Origin: Bacillus sp. ISL-18
GTDB taxonomy: Bacteria > Bacillota > Bacilli > Bacillales > Cytobacillaceae
Direction of reading: 5' to 3'
Length of the DNA stretch: 64,000 nt
Assembly: GCF_018613415.1 (NCBI RefSeq)
Contig: NZ_JAGGQG010000003.1
Location: forward strand, 248,001-312,000
This document shows positions 52,889 to 61,459 of this stretch, one piece after another; position 1 is the first letter of the stretch; each line of letters begins with the position of its first letter. Made by a program: the position numbers and the translations under genes. The notes under the pieces were generated by a model, which was not told the origin of the DNA, searched no databases, and saw nothing but the letters and a program-made list of their open reading frames with translations.

Positions 52889-53563
52889 CTAGTTATATTT
52901 AGAGAGGTTTAACCCATTGTTTTCCTCCCACTCTGCATATAATACATCCCTATAATCGTTAATATCTCGATTGGTTAACTGTTCTTTAAGCCATTCTTCT
53001 GTCAATCCTGCTTCTTTAAGATTTCCGACAACCAATTTTCCATCCATGATCAGAGCAAAGGGCAAACTCACTTTCTTTTTAGGAATATTTAGGTCTTTTT
53101 TTGTAGGAGCCCCGTATTCATGTTTGGGGACAATGCTTAATTGTCCGTCCCGTTCCAAAATAACATATTCTGCCTCAAAGATCGAAAAGTATCCTTGCTT
53201 TCTCATTTGCTGCTGCAGTTGATTTAAATCAATATGATTCTTTTTCAAGCTTTGATAAAGGATTTGTCCATTTTGAATTAATAATGCAGGTTTGCCTTCA
53301 AACATGACTCTAAATGCCATAAACTTTTGGGTTGATTTTTCTACACAATAAATCAGCAGTCCCCAAAAGACAATGGTGAAAACGATTTCCGTTATATCAA
53401 TCCGATCATCAAATACGGCATCCCCTACAAAATTCCCCATGACCAATCCAGTGATAAAATCAAACGGGGTAATCTGTGAAAACTGAATTTTCCCTAAAAA
53501 TTTTAATACTAGGAGAAGGGTAAAAAAGCCAACTATTAATTCCAAAGCAATATCTAAATACAT
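52889..53563 (-). CDS. DUF421-domain membrane protein (YetF type)
   Basis: A 224-residue paralogue of the protein at 45.2-45.9 kb: three N-terminal helices (VLKFLGKIQFSQITPFDFITGLVMGNFVGDAVFDD) and a cytoplasmic DUF421 domain (LLIQNGQILYQSLKKNHIDLNQLQQQMRKQG). The role is not known; YetF-like proteins are often expressed in spores. TAGGAGAG precedes the ATG at 53563. The two copies differ enough in sequence to be old paralogues. Confidence 0.83.
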   Translation of the reverse strand: MYLDIALELIVGFFTLLLVLKFLGKIQFSQITPFDFITGLVMGNFVGDAVFDDRIDITEIVFTIVFWGLLIYCVEKSTQKFMAFRVMFEGKPALLIQNGQILYQSLKKNHIDLNQLQQQMRKQGYFSIFEAEYVILERDGQLSIVPKHEYGAPTKKDLNIPKKKVSLPFALIMDGKLVVGNLKEAGLTEEWLKEQLTNRDINDYRDVLYAEWEENNGLNLSKYN

Positions 53564-53858
53564 ACATTTTTCTCTCCTAAATAAGCCCTAGATGATTCGT
53601 TAAATTTATAGTGTTATCATTTCCCAGATTTTATTATGTATTCTCTTTACTTAAGCAGTACCAACTCTCTCATTTTTTCACGAGATCCTCGGGGCTGAAT
53701 CCCTATTTAAGGAGAGCTTCTTTTTGAAAAAGGAGTTGAAAAAATTTCCTATTCCTTTAATATAGAAGTGACATAATATTTTCAAAAGTTAGTTATTTTG
53801 TACTAATTGCCATATGGATGTTGTATGAAAAATATCCCTAAATTGGAGAGATATATTT

Positions 53859-54050
53859 TTGCCAAACTTATATGATAAATTACCAATTGATGTATTAGCT
53901 CAGTTTTATTTCCATATTAATAAAAATATCGAAAAAGAGATCTTATCAAAAGCGATGTATTATGAAATTAAGCTGATTAAAAAGTCCGTTATTAAAAAAG
54001 GACTTCAGATTACCGATCTTGATAGATATATAAAACACCCGATTAGATAA
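53859..54050 (+). CDS. Small helical protein, 63 residues
   Basis: A short gene starting with TTG behind GGAGAG (8 nt). The product (PNLYDKLPIDVLAQFYFHIN..., then KEILSKAMYYEIKLIKKSVI) is predicted to be two helices with a basic second half. The layout vaguely recalls Sda-like small regulators (L-x-x-x-x-L...Y...EI), but the match is too weak to call. It is flanked by gene-free DNA of 295 bp upstream, which shows nothing recognisable. Confidence 0.5.
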   Translation: MPNLYDKLPIDVLAQFYFHINKNIEKEILSKAMYYEIKLIKKSVIKKGLQITDLDRYIKHPIR

Positions 54051-54079
54051 ATTTCAATTCAGTAAGCTTAAATAAAAAA

Positions 54080-54105
54080 GAGCTGAACGATTAATCGTCC
54101 AGCTC
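54080..54105 (-). terminator. Terminator of the DUF1292 gene
   Basis: GAGCTG-ACGAT-TA-ATCGT-CAGCTC stem; on the minus strand TTTTTTATTT follows. It could also stop the small gene at 53.9-54.1 kb from the other side. Confidence 0.82.
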
Positions 54106-54183
54106 ATAAAAGGTTAAATATGAATCCATGGTTACCTGCATCGAAGGCATTAACCACGATAAGGACTTTTCTCTTATTTTTTC

Positions 54184-54435
54184 TTATTCCGCAGGTGCCT
54201 CTTCGACTGCTATTTGATAGGCATCTAAAATCGCTTCACTTTCTAGTGGATCTTCAATACCCACTAAATACTGGTTTCCCTCTTCTCCTTCAATCTTCAT
54301 GACAATTGTTTCATCGTCCGCCGCTAAAAGTGCATAGGATTCTTCCTCCATATCAAACAATGCCTCTACAGCGAATTCTTTACGATTGCCCTTCTTATCT
54401 TCAATTGTAATAAAATCTCTTGGTTCATCAACCAT
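54184..54435 (-). CDS. DUF1292-family protein (YrzB-like)
   Basis: An 83-residue acidic protein with DFITIEDKKGNRKEFAVEALFDM, then YALLAADDETIVMKIEGEEG and YLVGIEDPLESEAILDAYQ, the full DUF1292 motif. Function unknown; yrzB is widely conserved in Bacilli. AAGGGGTGG lies 5 nt before the ATG at 54435. The open frame continues upstream into a repeat, but TATAAT on the minus strand (about 54462-54467) suggests the promoter is there, so the longer form is not used. Confidence 0.8.
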   Translation of the reverse strand: MVDEPRDFITIEDKKGNRKEFAVEALFDMEEESYALLAADDETIVMKIEGEEGNQYLVGIEDPLESEAILDAYQIAVEEAPAE

Positions 54436-54505
54436 CAGTGCCACCCCTTTATCGGTTCTCATTATACTTTTCCCTTCAGGGTAAATCGTTATGAGGTTTA
54501 ACATA

Positions 54506-54625
54506 AGAAAAGCGAAAGCGCCTTGTTCAGCCCCGACAAGCACAAGACGAGCCGGTCGAAAAGTTGCTTTTTAACCTTTTGGACGGATTGGCTTGTGACC
54601 TCGAGGGGCTAGGCGCTGGAGCTGG
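54506..54625. repeat. Palindromic repeat element of Bacillus type (AGCGCCT...AGGCGCT)
   Basis: About 120 bp: outer arms AGCGCCT-AGCCCC and GGGGCT-AGGCGCT, inner arms with CGACAAGCACAAG and CTTGTGACCTCGAG. Sequences of this type (GCTCCAGCGCCTAGCCCCTC) are familiar dispersed elements in Bacillus-group genomes. Single copy in this window. Confidence 0.7.
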
Positions 54626-54704
54626 ACAATTCTCAAAGTCGAAAACTTTTATACTTTCTTACCTTATAAAAAAGCAGACAGTAGTTGATACTGTCCGCCT
54701 GTTT

Positions 54705-56255
54705 TCATGATTCACGCATTAAATTTTTCCATTCAATTCGATACAAATCCCGCCGGCGATCCTGTAATTGCCGGACCGAGCCGGATTTTTGTGAACGTCT
54801 TAACTTTTCGATATCCACGTCACCTACAACCACCGTATCGATATTAGCATCACATTCCCCAACAATTCCATCACGGGCAAATTCAAAATCCGAAGGGCTG
54901 AAAATCCCCGATTGTGCGTATTGGATATCCATATTTTTCACATGAGTTAAGTTCCCCACCGTGCCAGCAATACAGGTATAAATTTGATTCTCAATTGCCC
55001 GTGCCTGAGCACAATACCTTACCCGTAAATAGCCTTGGCGGTCATCCGTACAGAATGGAACAAAGATAATGTTGGCCCCCATATCGACAGCCATTCGGCC
55101 AAGTTCGGGAAATTCAATATCGTAACAAATGAGGATCGCGATTTTCCCACAATCCGTTTCAAATACATTGAATTCATTACCTTCAGAAATTCCCCACCAT
55201 TTCCGCTCATTCGGGGTAATATGTAACTTAGACTGCTTCTCAATCGTCCCGTCCCTCCGGAATAGATAGGCTACATTATAAATCTCACCATCATCTTCCA
55301 CAAAATGGGAACCTCCGACAATATTGACATTGTATCGAACCGCTAGTTCTGTAAACAATTCGATATATTGATCTGTATGAGTTGCTAGCAGTCTTACCGC
55401 CTGGTCAGGTCTTTTTTCTTCTAAATAGGACATCAATTGCGTGGTAAAGATTTCTGGAAATACCGCAAAATCAGAACCGAAGTCTGCCGCCACGTTGACA
55501 TAATATTCAACCTGCCGCTTAAACTCGTCATAGCAGTCAATTTTTTTCATCATATATTGAATCGCACAGATTCGGACAGGATCTGCTGCACGAAACACGC
55601 GCCGGGAATTTGGATGGTAATCGATATTGTTCCATTCCATGAGCGTCGCAAATGCCTCTGATGCCTTATCATCAGGCAGGTATCGGGAATTAATCCGCTT
55701 AATCCTAAAACCCTGTAGGAGCTGGAAGGATAACACCGGGTCATAAATGCTGTGTCTTTCAACGGCATCAACATATTCACGGGCTGTCATTTGTTCTTTG
55801 TATAAGTGATAGTTGGGTATCCGTCCGCCAATAATAATGCTTTGCAGGTTTAACTGGCGGGCCAGTTCCTTTCGTGCTTCATAAAGCCGATGGCCCAGCT
55901 TCATGCGGCGGTATTCGGGATCGACCATTACCTCAATTCCGTACAGGTTAAATCCCTCTGGGTCATGATTGGTGATATACCCGTTGTCTGTTATCGTATT
56001 CCAAGTGTGTTGGTTTTTGTATTCATCAAAATTGATAATAAGACTTGAACATGAGCCGACAATTTTGTCTTCATATTCCACACAGAACTGGCCTTCAGGA
56101 AAAATGCGGATATGACTGCTCAGCTGTTCCCGCTTCCAAGGTTCCATATTCGGAAAGCATACCTTGCCTAATTCTATAATTTCATCAATATCTTCCATTC
56201 GTATGTTGCGGATAATAATTTTCTTTTCGTATTTGGATACATCTGTTTCAGTCAC
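54705..56255 (-). CDS. yhcX: GNAT acetyltransferase fused to carbon-nitrogen hydrolase (YhcX-like)
   Basis: A 516-residue two-domain protein. Residues about 10-200 are a GNAT fold (VMVDPEYRRMKLGHRLYEARKELA as the acetyl-CoA loop). Residues about 225-500 are a nitrilase-family amidohydrolase with Glu in FAVFPEIFTTQL, Lys in KQSKLHITPNERKWW and Cys in AILICYDIEFPELGR. Length and order match B. subtilis YhcX (about 513 residues). It may acetylate and cleave an amide or amino-acid derivative, but the substrate is not known. The GTG at 56255 follows GAGGGTGAG. Confidence 0.88.
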   Translation of the reverse strand: MTETDVSKYEKKIIIRNIRMEDIDEIIELGKVCFPNMEPWKREQLSSHIRIFPEGQFCVEYEDKIVGSCSSLIINFDEYKNQHTWNTITDNGYITNHDPEGFNLYGIEVMVDPEYRRMKLGHRLYEARKELARQLNLQSIIIGGRIPNYHLYKEQMTAREYVDAVERHSIYDPVLSFQLLQGFRIKRINSRYLPDDKASEAFATLMEWNNIDYHPNSRRVFRAADPVRICAIQYMMKKIDCYDEFKRQVEYYVNVAADFGSDFAVFPEIFTTQLMSYLEEKRPDQAVRLLATHTDQYIELFTELAVRYNVNIVGGSHFVEDDGEIYNVAYLFRRDGTIEKQSKLHITPNERKWWGISEGNEFNVFETDCGKIAILICYDIEFPELGRMAVDMGANIIFVPFCTDDRQGYLRVRYCAQARAIENQIYTCIAGTVGNLTHVKNMDIQYAQSGIFSPSDFEFARDGIVGECDANIDTVVVGDVDIEKLRRSQKSGSVRQLQDRRRDLYRIEWKNLMRES

Positions 56256-56439
56256 TATCTCTCACCCTCTCGTAAGAGTCTTACCCTTATTTTTTAAAAA
56301 GTAAACTATTCTTTATTTATAGTTCCCAATAAAATACTTAATTACAAATTCTTACTCAATTTTCTTCAAAGAAGGAGTTGCCTAGAAAGGTGGAGAATAC
56401 ACTTTATAAGGTATACTGGTTCTGAAAGGATGAGAGCAG

Positions 56440-56592
56440 ATGACAATTATCTTAGGAATAGTAGGATTACTAATTACATTACTGGTCATTGCCACTATTT
56501 TATCGATAGAAACTCAGTTAAAAAAACTTAATAAGACAAATGAGAAAATTGTGGAATTGCTTACTGATTTAAAGAAAGATCAGTTAAAGTGA
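56440..56592 (+). CDS. Small membrane protein with coiled-coil tail, 50 residues
   Basis: One N-terminal membrane helix (MTIILGIVGLLITLLVIATI) is followed by a polar, probably coiled-coil tail (ETQLKKLNKTNEKIVELLTD). GGATGAGAG lies just before the ATG at 56440, and a stop follows 40 bp before the GNAT gene on the same strand, so the two may be cotranscribed. Comparable one-helix proteins are frequent in Bacilli; function unknown. Confidence 0.6.
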   Translation: MTIILGIVGLLITLLVIATILSIETQLKKLNKTNEKIVELLTDLKKDQLK

Positions 56593-56631
56593 TTGGTAAT
56601 CTTTTAAATTTACCAAAAAGGGGGCCCATTC

Positions 56632-57165
56632 ATGATTGAACTACACTATTTTGAACGAGCAGATTTTCACCAACTGATTAGCTGGATTGATTCGCCTGCA
56701 TTTCTGCTTCAATGGAGTGGTCCTGGTTTCGACTACCCCTTAACAGAAGAGCAATTAGAAGAATACATCAAAAATGCCAATAAGGAAGATTCAAGTACCT
56801 TTGTATATAAAGTAATCGATCAAGAAACCCGAGATGTGATCGGACATATCTCATTAGGAAGAATTGACAGAAAAAGTAACTCCGCGAGAATTGGCAAAGT
56901 GCTAGTCGGCAGTCAAGGTATAAGAGGGAAAGGAATAGGTCAGCAAATGATCAAGGCGATTCTTAAGATTGCTTTTGATCAACTACATTTACATCGAGTG
57001 AGCCTCGGGGTATTTGACTTTAACATTGCCGCGATTGCCTGCTACGAGAAGGCAGGTTTTATGAAAGAAGGTTTACTTCGGGATTCAAGTAAGAATGGGG
57101 ACGAATACTGGAGTTTATGGGAAATGAGTATGTTAGAGGAAGAGTGGTTAAACGTTAGAACATAA
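56632..57165 (+). CDS. GNAT N-acetyltransferase (RimJ/RimL type)
   Basis: A 177-residue GNAT protein: YFERADFHQLISWID at the start, VIGHISLGRIDRKSNSARIGKVLVG, then the acetyl-CoA loop SQGIRGKGIGQQMIKAIL, and AIACYEKAGFMKEG near the end. It transfers acetyl from acetyl-CoA to an amine; whether protein or small molecule is not known. The ATG at 56632 follows AAAAAGGGGG. It lies 40 bp after the small membrane-protein gene. Confidence 0.87.
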   Translation: MIELHYFERADFHQLISWIDSPAFLLQWSGPGFDYPLTEEQLEEYIKNANKEDSSTFVYKVIDQETRDVIGHISLGRIDRKSNSARIGKVLVGSQGIRGKGIGQQMIKAILKIAFDQLHLHRVSLGVFDFNIAAIACYEKAGFMKEGLLRDSSKNGDEYWSLWEMSMLEEEWLNVRT

Positions 57166-57212
57166 AAAATGACTTGGATTTATAATGGATAAACTTTTTA
57201 GCAAATTAAAAA

Positions 57213-57240
57213 GGACCCAGTACTTTATTAAACTGGATCC
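57213..57240 (-). terminator. Terminator of the TerB-like gene
   Basis: GGATCCAGT and ACTGGGTCC form a stem with one G-U pair; TTTTTAATTT follows on the minus strand. Confidence 0.8.
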
Positions 57241-57246
57241 AGGGCT

Positions 57247-57630
57247 TTACAATTTTTCTTTTGTTAAGGATAATTCCTTTATTTTATCAATCCAATCCTT
57301 GAAACTCCCAAATTCATCAGGGTCAAATCCAAAGTGTTCTTTTATAAGCCCGACTATCTCATTCTCCTGGTCTTGAAGGGCGCCATCGGAATAAATCAAT
57401 TGTAATAATTCAGTTAAAACGATATTTTTAGATCGTTCACTTTTGAAGGTTTTTAGAATTTCCTCAACAGCCATCCCTGTTGGTACATAATTCTCAAGTT
57501 CCAATTCTTTCTGGTACTTGTTAAGTATAGTGGTCTCAAATATCGATAAATTCCCATCAATGGATGCAATTAATAAAGCTAGTTCAAGAAAAGCGGTCTT
57601 TTCCTCTCGCTGGAGTTCTGCTAAAAACAT
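57247..57630 (-). CDS. TerB-like (tellurite-resistance fold) protein
   Basis: A 127-residue all-helical protein. FLELALLIASIDGNLSIFE and LTELLQLIYSDGALQDQENEIV each carry the D-G loop of the TerB/COG3793 fold, in which paired Asp residues can bind metal. Often linked to stress or phage response, but no ter operon is nearby. GGAGATG lies before the ATG at 57630. Function unknown. Confidence 0.72.
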   Translation of the reverse strand: MFLAELQREEKTAFLELALLIASIDGNLSIFETTILNKYQKELELENYVPTGMAVEEILKTFKSERSKNIVLTELLQLIYSDGALQDQENEIVGLIKEHFGFDPDEFGSFKDWIDKIKELSLTKEKL

Positions 57631-57791
57631 CGCTACATCTCCTTTTCTTCTTTCTTATATATACGAAAAAAGTTGGACAAAGTTTCAACTTTTAAAAGAT
57701 TGGCAAACAGTGGCACAGATTCCTGGATTATAATAAATTGATACAATATTAATTAGTTTATGCACTAGTGATGATAAAAGGAGAGGAAAAA

Positions 57792-58544
57792 ATGGATCGA
57801 AATAAATTTTCAGCAATAGCCCATCGTGATCATGCATTTGCTAATCCTATTGGTGAAGCTAAGCTCATGAAAATGATAGGAATGACGGCTCTAAAGCCTA
57901 ACGATAAGGTGATCGATATTGGTGCCGGGAAATGTGAACTGTTAATCCGTTTAGTGGAAGGCTATCAGGTAAAGGGGACGGCTATTGAATTGTATGATGG
58001 TGCAATTGTAGAAGCACAACGACGGGCAGCCGCGCGGATACCAGAGGATAGCATTGACTATATCGCTGCAGATGCAAGTGTGGCGGTAAAAGGATTAGGA
58101 CTTGGGAGTTTTGATTTGGGAGTATGCATCGGTTCGACTCACGCTTTGGGTGGTCTTGAGGAGACGCTAATGACACTTAAAAATCTTGTTAAAAAGAATG
58201 GTTATATTTTAGTTGGTGAAGGATATTGGAAGCAGTCACCAAGCTCAGAGTATTTAGAGGCGCTTGGCGGTGCAGATGAATCTGAATGTAAAAGTCATGC
58301 TGATACGGTCAGGGCTGGTGAGGAGTTAGGGTTAATCCCGCTCTGGTCATATGTGGCAGGTGATGAAGAATGGGATGATTATGAGTGGCTTTATTCCTCT
58401 TCTATCGAGAATTATTGTTTGGAGCATCCAGAGGACCCCGATGTTGAGGCAATGCTAGAGCGGATCCGGTCTTGGAGACGGACCTATTTGCAATGGGGCC
58501 GCGATACTTTGGGGTTTGGGTTATATTTGTATAGGAATTTGTAG
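57792..58544 (+). CDS. Class I SAM-dependent methyltransferase
   Basis: A 250-residue methyltransferase. VIDIGAGKCELLIRLVE near residue 43 is the SAM-binding motif I, TAIELYDGAIVEAQ motif post-I, DYIAADASV motif II, and SFDLGVCIGSTHALGGLEETL follows. The Cys/His set and C-terminal extension (RIRSWRRTYLQWGRDTLGFGLYLYR) are like small-molecule methyltransferases of Bacilli. Substrate unknown. GGAGAGG lies 5 nt before the ATG at 57792; a longer frame starts at 57768 without a site. Confidence 0.85.
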   Translation: MDRNKFSAIAHRDHAFANPIGEAKLMKMIGMTALKPNDKVIDIGAGKCELLIRLVEGYQVKGTAIELYDGAIVEAQRRAAARIPEDSIDYIAADASVAVKGLGLGSFDLGVCIGSTHALGGLEETLMTLKNLVKKNGYILVGEGYWKQSPSSEYLEALGGADESECKSHADTVRAGEELGLIPLWSYVAGDEEWDDYEWLYSSSIENYCLEHPEDPDVEAMLERIRSWRRTYLQWGRDTLGFGLYLYRNL

Positions 58545-58654
58545 AAGTGTTGGCGTACTAAGTAGGGAAATTTCTAGAAGAATACTTTTTAGATGATTAG
58601 CTCGGATTTGTCCTTCATGGTCTTGATTGAGAATATTTTTGGTTGATTTTAAAA

Positions 58655-58857
58655 GTCTATTCGACAACAACAAAAAGACTGCATATAAAATGTCCAATAG
58701 GCAATTGTCTATTGGACAAAACCAAACCAATGTCATCTATATTGTCTAATAGACCCGCCCTATCGGACAAACTCATCCATTAATTTTTTAAAATGTCTTT
58801 TTACAAATATTCTATTAGACAAAATTCACTGAAGCTCATAGAAACTGTCTAATAGAA
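58655..58857. repeat. Cluster of alternating TGTCTAATAG/CTATTAGACA words
   Basis: At least seven copies of a 10-11 bp word occur in both orientations: near 58655, 58692-58700, 58709-58717 (GTCCAATAG with CTATTGGAC), 58742-58752, 58760-58770, 58811-58822 and 58846-58856. Neighbours pair into three hairpins. This fills most of the gene-free 339 bp between the methyltransferase and MBL genes. Confidence 0.8.
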
Positions 58858-58883
58858 TCACTACTTCCGACAGATATCCTTCA

Positions 58884-59705
58884 TCAGCCACCAAAATACT
58901 CCTTCCGCACAATCTCTACATTGTCTTTATGACACTCCTTCGTAAAGTTAGACGGAAATGGCATTTCCTTTTCCAAACCACTCAGCTGGACAGCATCCTC
59001 CTCCTTCACAGCCGTTATCATGCGCCTCAAATAATCCTGAGACAGTTGAATCCGTCGCTCCATCTCTTCCTGACGAGCTGTTGCTTGCCCATGCCCTGGC
59101 ACAAGCAAGGACACTCTATGATTCAACAATACTTGTTCCGCCTTCCGAAGTGTTTCCTCATATGCTTTAGCACTGTAATAAATAAACGGGAGCTCAAAAT
59201 CAGAAAGGTAATCACCCGCAATCCATAGCCCAAGCGGCTCGACTAACATAAATACGCCATCATGCGTATGACCCTGCGCAAGGTAAAAGGTCAGTGTCGT
59301 CTCCCCCAGCACTAGCTGCTCCCCATCTTCACAAATCACGTAATCTACTTCCGGAAAGCCAATCTTATAGGGAGGTTCAATGTAATACTCATTATAAAAT
59401 TGCTCAATCAGCTCTAGCTTTTGCTCTTTTTGCGGATGTTCCTGCAGTCCTTTGCTGCCGATCACTTTCGCGCCAGGGAACGCATGATACCCGATGATAT
59501 GGTCAAAGTCCCCATGTGTAAACAGAAGATACACTTCTCTATCCCCTTGAACCCGTGTAACATGCTCCTTAATTTCCTCTATCTCATGTGGAACCCAGTT
59601 CGGGTCAACCACGATAACGAGGTCTTCTGTTACAGCTACCGTACAGGTCGTCTGAAATAATGCACTTTGAAACACCGTTATCGATTCATTTTGAAATTGG
59701 ATCAT
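58884..59705 (-). CDS. MBL-fold metallo-hydrolase
   Basis: A 273-residue metallo-beta-lactamase-fold protein. LLFTHGDFDHIIG (H-x-D-x-D-H type metal motif near residue 64), LAQGHTHDGVFM and LWIAGDYLSD, and VPGHGQAT supply the binuclear metal ligands. Residues 1-40 resemble lactonase/glyoxalase II-like members. It probably hydrolyses a thioester, lactone or similar; the substrate is unknown. It lies 16 bp downstream of the quinone reductase gene, likely in one transcript. Confidence 0.86.
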   Translation of the reverse strand: MIQFQNESITVFQSALFQTTCTVAVTEDLVIVVDPNWVPHEIEEIKEHVTRVQGDREVYLLFTHGDFDHIIGYHAFPGAKVIGSKGLQEHPQKEQKLELIEQFYNEYYIEPPYKIGFPEVDYVICEDGEQLVLGETTLTFYLAQGHTHDGVFMLVEPLGLWIAGDYLSDFELPFIYYSAKAYEETLRKAEQVLLNHRVSLLVPGHGQATARQEEMERRIQLSQDYLRRMITAVKEEDAVQLSGLEKEMPFPSNFTKECHKDNVEIVRKEYFGG

Positions 59706-59721
59706 AGCAGCTCTCCCCCCT

Positions 59722-60687
59722 CTAAGGAATTAATAATATTTTCCCTGTACTTTTACGGCTTTCAAGATGCCGGTGAGCATCCTGCCCATCCTTCAGTGCG
59801 AAAACGGCGGGCTCCGCTACTCGGACTTTCCCCTCACCCATCCAACGGAAGAGCTCTTTTGAACGAGCAACCCGCTCCGCGCGGGAGGTAAGTACGTTCC
59901 AAAGGTCTCCGCCTGTCAGGGTTTTCGATGTATCCATTAACATCCTTGGATCAACAGGAGCTGGGTCTCCTCCGGCCATTCCATAAAATACAACTGTGCC
60001 GCCAACACGTGTAACTTCAAAACTGTCGGAGAGCGTCGACCCTACTGAGTCAAAAACCACATCGACCCCTTTGCCTCCGGTTACTTCCATCACTTGTTTT
60101 TTCCAATCATCCTGATACAAGAAAACCGTTTTCGCTCCCGCATCCTTTGCGGCAGCCGCTTTTTCCTTAGATGATGTTAAACCAATAACTTTTCCCCCGA
60201 GCAGGTTTACAATTTGAACGAGCAGCTGTCCTACACCACCAGCAGCAGCATGTATCAGAACCACGTCATTCTCTTTCACAGCATAACTATCACGCGATAA
60301 ATAGTGTGCAGTTAATCCTTGAAGCAAGACAGCTGCCGCATCTTTCAATGAGATGGATTCCGGAACTGGGATTGCTTTTTCAAATGGAACAGCAACGAAC
60401 TCAGCGTTCGCATATGGTACATCAGCGAATGCAATTCGGTCGCCCACCTTTATCCCTTCTACCTTTGCTCCTACCTTTTCAACCATACCAGCCCCTTCAT
60501 ACCCTAAAATATAAGGAGGTTTGCCCGCTAAGTGGTAGTTCCCTTTTCTTCTGTATATATCAGCAAAGTTCAAGCCTATCGCCTTCATGTTTACGAGAAT
60601 CTCCTCGTGACCAATCATTGGATGATCAATTTCCGTATATTCGAGAACTTCTGGACCGCCAAATGTATTAAATACTAATGCTTTCAA
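59722..60687 (-). CDS. NADPH:quinone oxidoreductase (zinc-independent MDR family)
   Basis: A 321-residue QOR-type medium-chain reductase. The start MKALVFNTFGGPEVLEY, NFADIYRRKGNYHL, YEGAGMVEKVG, and the NADPH fold HAAAGGVGQLLVQIVNLLGGKVIGLTSS are diagnostic. Zinc-binding Cys residues are absent, as normal for QOR. It reduces quinones or unsaturated carbonyls. It precedes the MBL hydrolase gene, with a 16-bp gap, suggesting a joint role, perhaps in aldehyde or quinone detoxification. Confidence 0.9.
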   Translation of the reverse strand: MKALVFNTFGGPEVLEYTEIDHPMIGHEEILVNMKAIGLNFADIYRRKGNYHLAGKPPYILGYEGAGMVEKVGAKVEGIKVGDRIAFADVPYANAEFVAVPFEKAIPVPESISLKDAAAVLLQGLTAHYLSRDSYAVKENDVVLIHAAAGGVGQLLVQIVNLLGGKVIGLTSSKEKAAAAKDAGAKTVFLYQDDWKKQVMEVTGGKGVDVVFDSVGSTLSDSFEVTRVGGTVVFYGMAGGDPAPVDPRMLMDTSKTLTGGDLWNVLTSRAERVARSKELFRWMGEGKVRVAEPAVFALKDGQDAHRHLESRKSTGKILLIP

Positions 60688-60822
60688 CTAAAATACCCTC
60701 ATTCGTTCCAAATTTTTTGTTTACGCTACTATTATTTAGAAATGTCCTTTAGAAAGCAAGTAATAAAAAGGAGGCTTCACTCTGAAAGAAAGGTAAAAAA
60801 AGTGTATTAATAACAAAAATAT

Positions 60823-60861
60823 AAAAGGCTTGTGTTTGCAGCAACAAACATCAAGCCTTTT
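60823..60861 (-). terminator. Terminator of the fructan/sucrose module
   Basis: AAAAGGCTTGATGTTTG and CAAACACAAGCCTTTT form a long, slightly imperfect stem just downstream of the DUF624 gene; TTTTAT follows on the minus strand. Confidence 0.85.
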
Positions 60862-60876
60862 ATTGGTTAAACAGCA

Positions 60877-61443
60877 TCACGTAAATAGCTTATGGCAGAC
60901 GGTATAGGATCCATAAACAGAAATGCTTCCAACAATAAAAATCATTGCCGGAATTAAATAGATAAGATAAAGCGAAATCAGGAGAATCCCAATTAACAAG
61001 ACTGTTGTCAAAGGATAAGAAATAGCCATTATAAGTGAATTTCGAATAACATGTTTCCACTTAGTCTCAAAATGAGCCATTACGGGAAATAAATAAACGG
61101 TTATCGATAAAAATAATAGAGCTAACACCCCAAGAATACCCATCATTAGCTCGTTCGAATGCACCAGCTGATAATTGAGAAAAATTAGATAGGCTAATCC
61201 AAACCACAGGAACGAGAGTCCCATGCTCTGGAAAAAACTTTCCCGGAATAACCCGAAAAAGGTTCGGAAAACCCCGTCTGTTTCTTTGCCTATAACCCAT
61301 TTTCGAATCACGCCATACATCGCAGTTGTCGCTGGAAAAATGGTCACCACTGGAATGCAAACAATAAGCCAGATCAGATTCAATAAAAATAGGTCTACCA
61401 TTCTTTCAATGCCCCTCAGCATTCGACTATTTAGGATATTCAT
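60877..61443 (-). CDS. DUF624 / YesL-family membrane protein
   Basis: A 188-residue protein with about five helices; MVDLFLLNLIWLIVCIPVVTIFPATTAMYGVIRKW matches the YesL/DUF624 N-terminus. It follows the GH32 gene by 16 bp and is the last gene of the module. The protein at 1.3-2.0 kb is a paralogue beside another sugar operon. The family is probably involved in sugar uptake or its control, but the function is not established. Confidence 0.82.
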   Translation of the reverse strand: MNILNSRMLRGIERMVDLFLLNLIWLIVCIPVVTIFPATTAMYGVIRKWVIGKETDGVFRTFFGLFRESFFQSMGLSFLWFGLAYLIFLNYQLVHSNELMMGILGVLALLFLSITVYLFPVMAHFETKWKHVIRNSLIMAISYPLTTVLLIGILLISLYLIYLIPAMIFIVGSISVYGSYTVCHKLFT

Positions 61444-61459
61444 GGATGACTTCCCCTTC

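Noticed and set aside
53859-54050. Naming the 63-residue protein as Sda
   Set aside because: Only a loose helix pattern is shared and conserved Sda residues are not convincingly aligned.
54436-54543. Longer DUF1292 protein starting at 54543
   Set aside because: The extra codons fall in a palindromic repeat and across a likely promoter; AAGGGGTGG marks the ATG at 54435.
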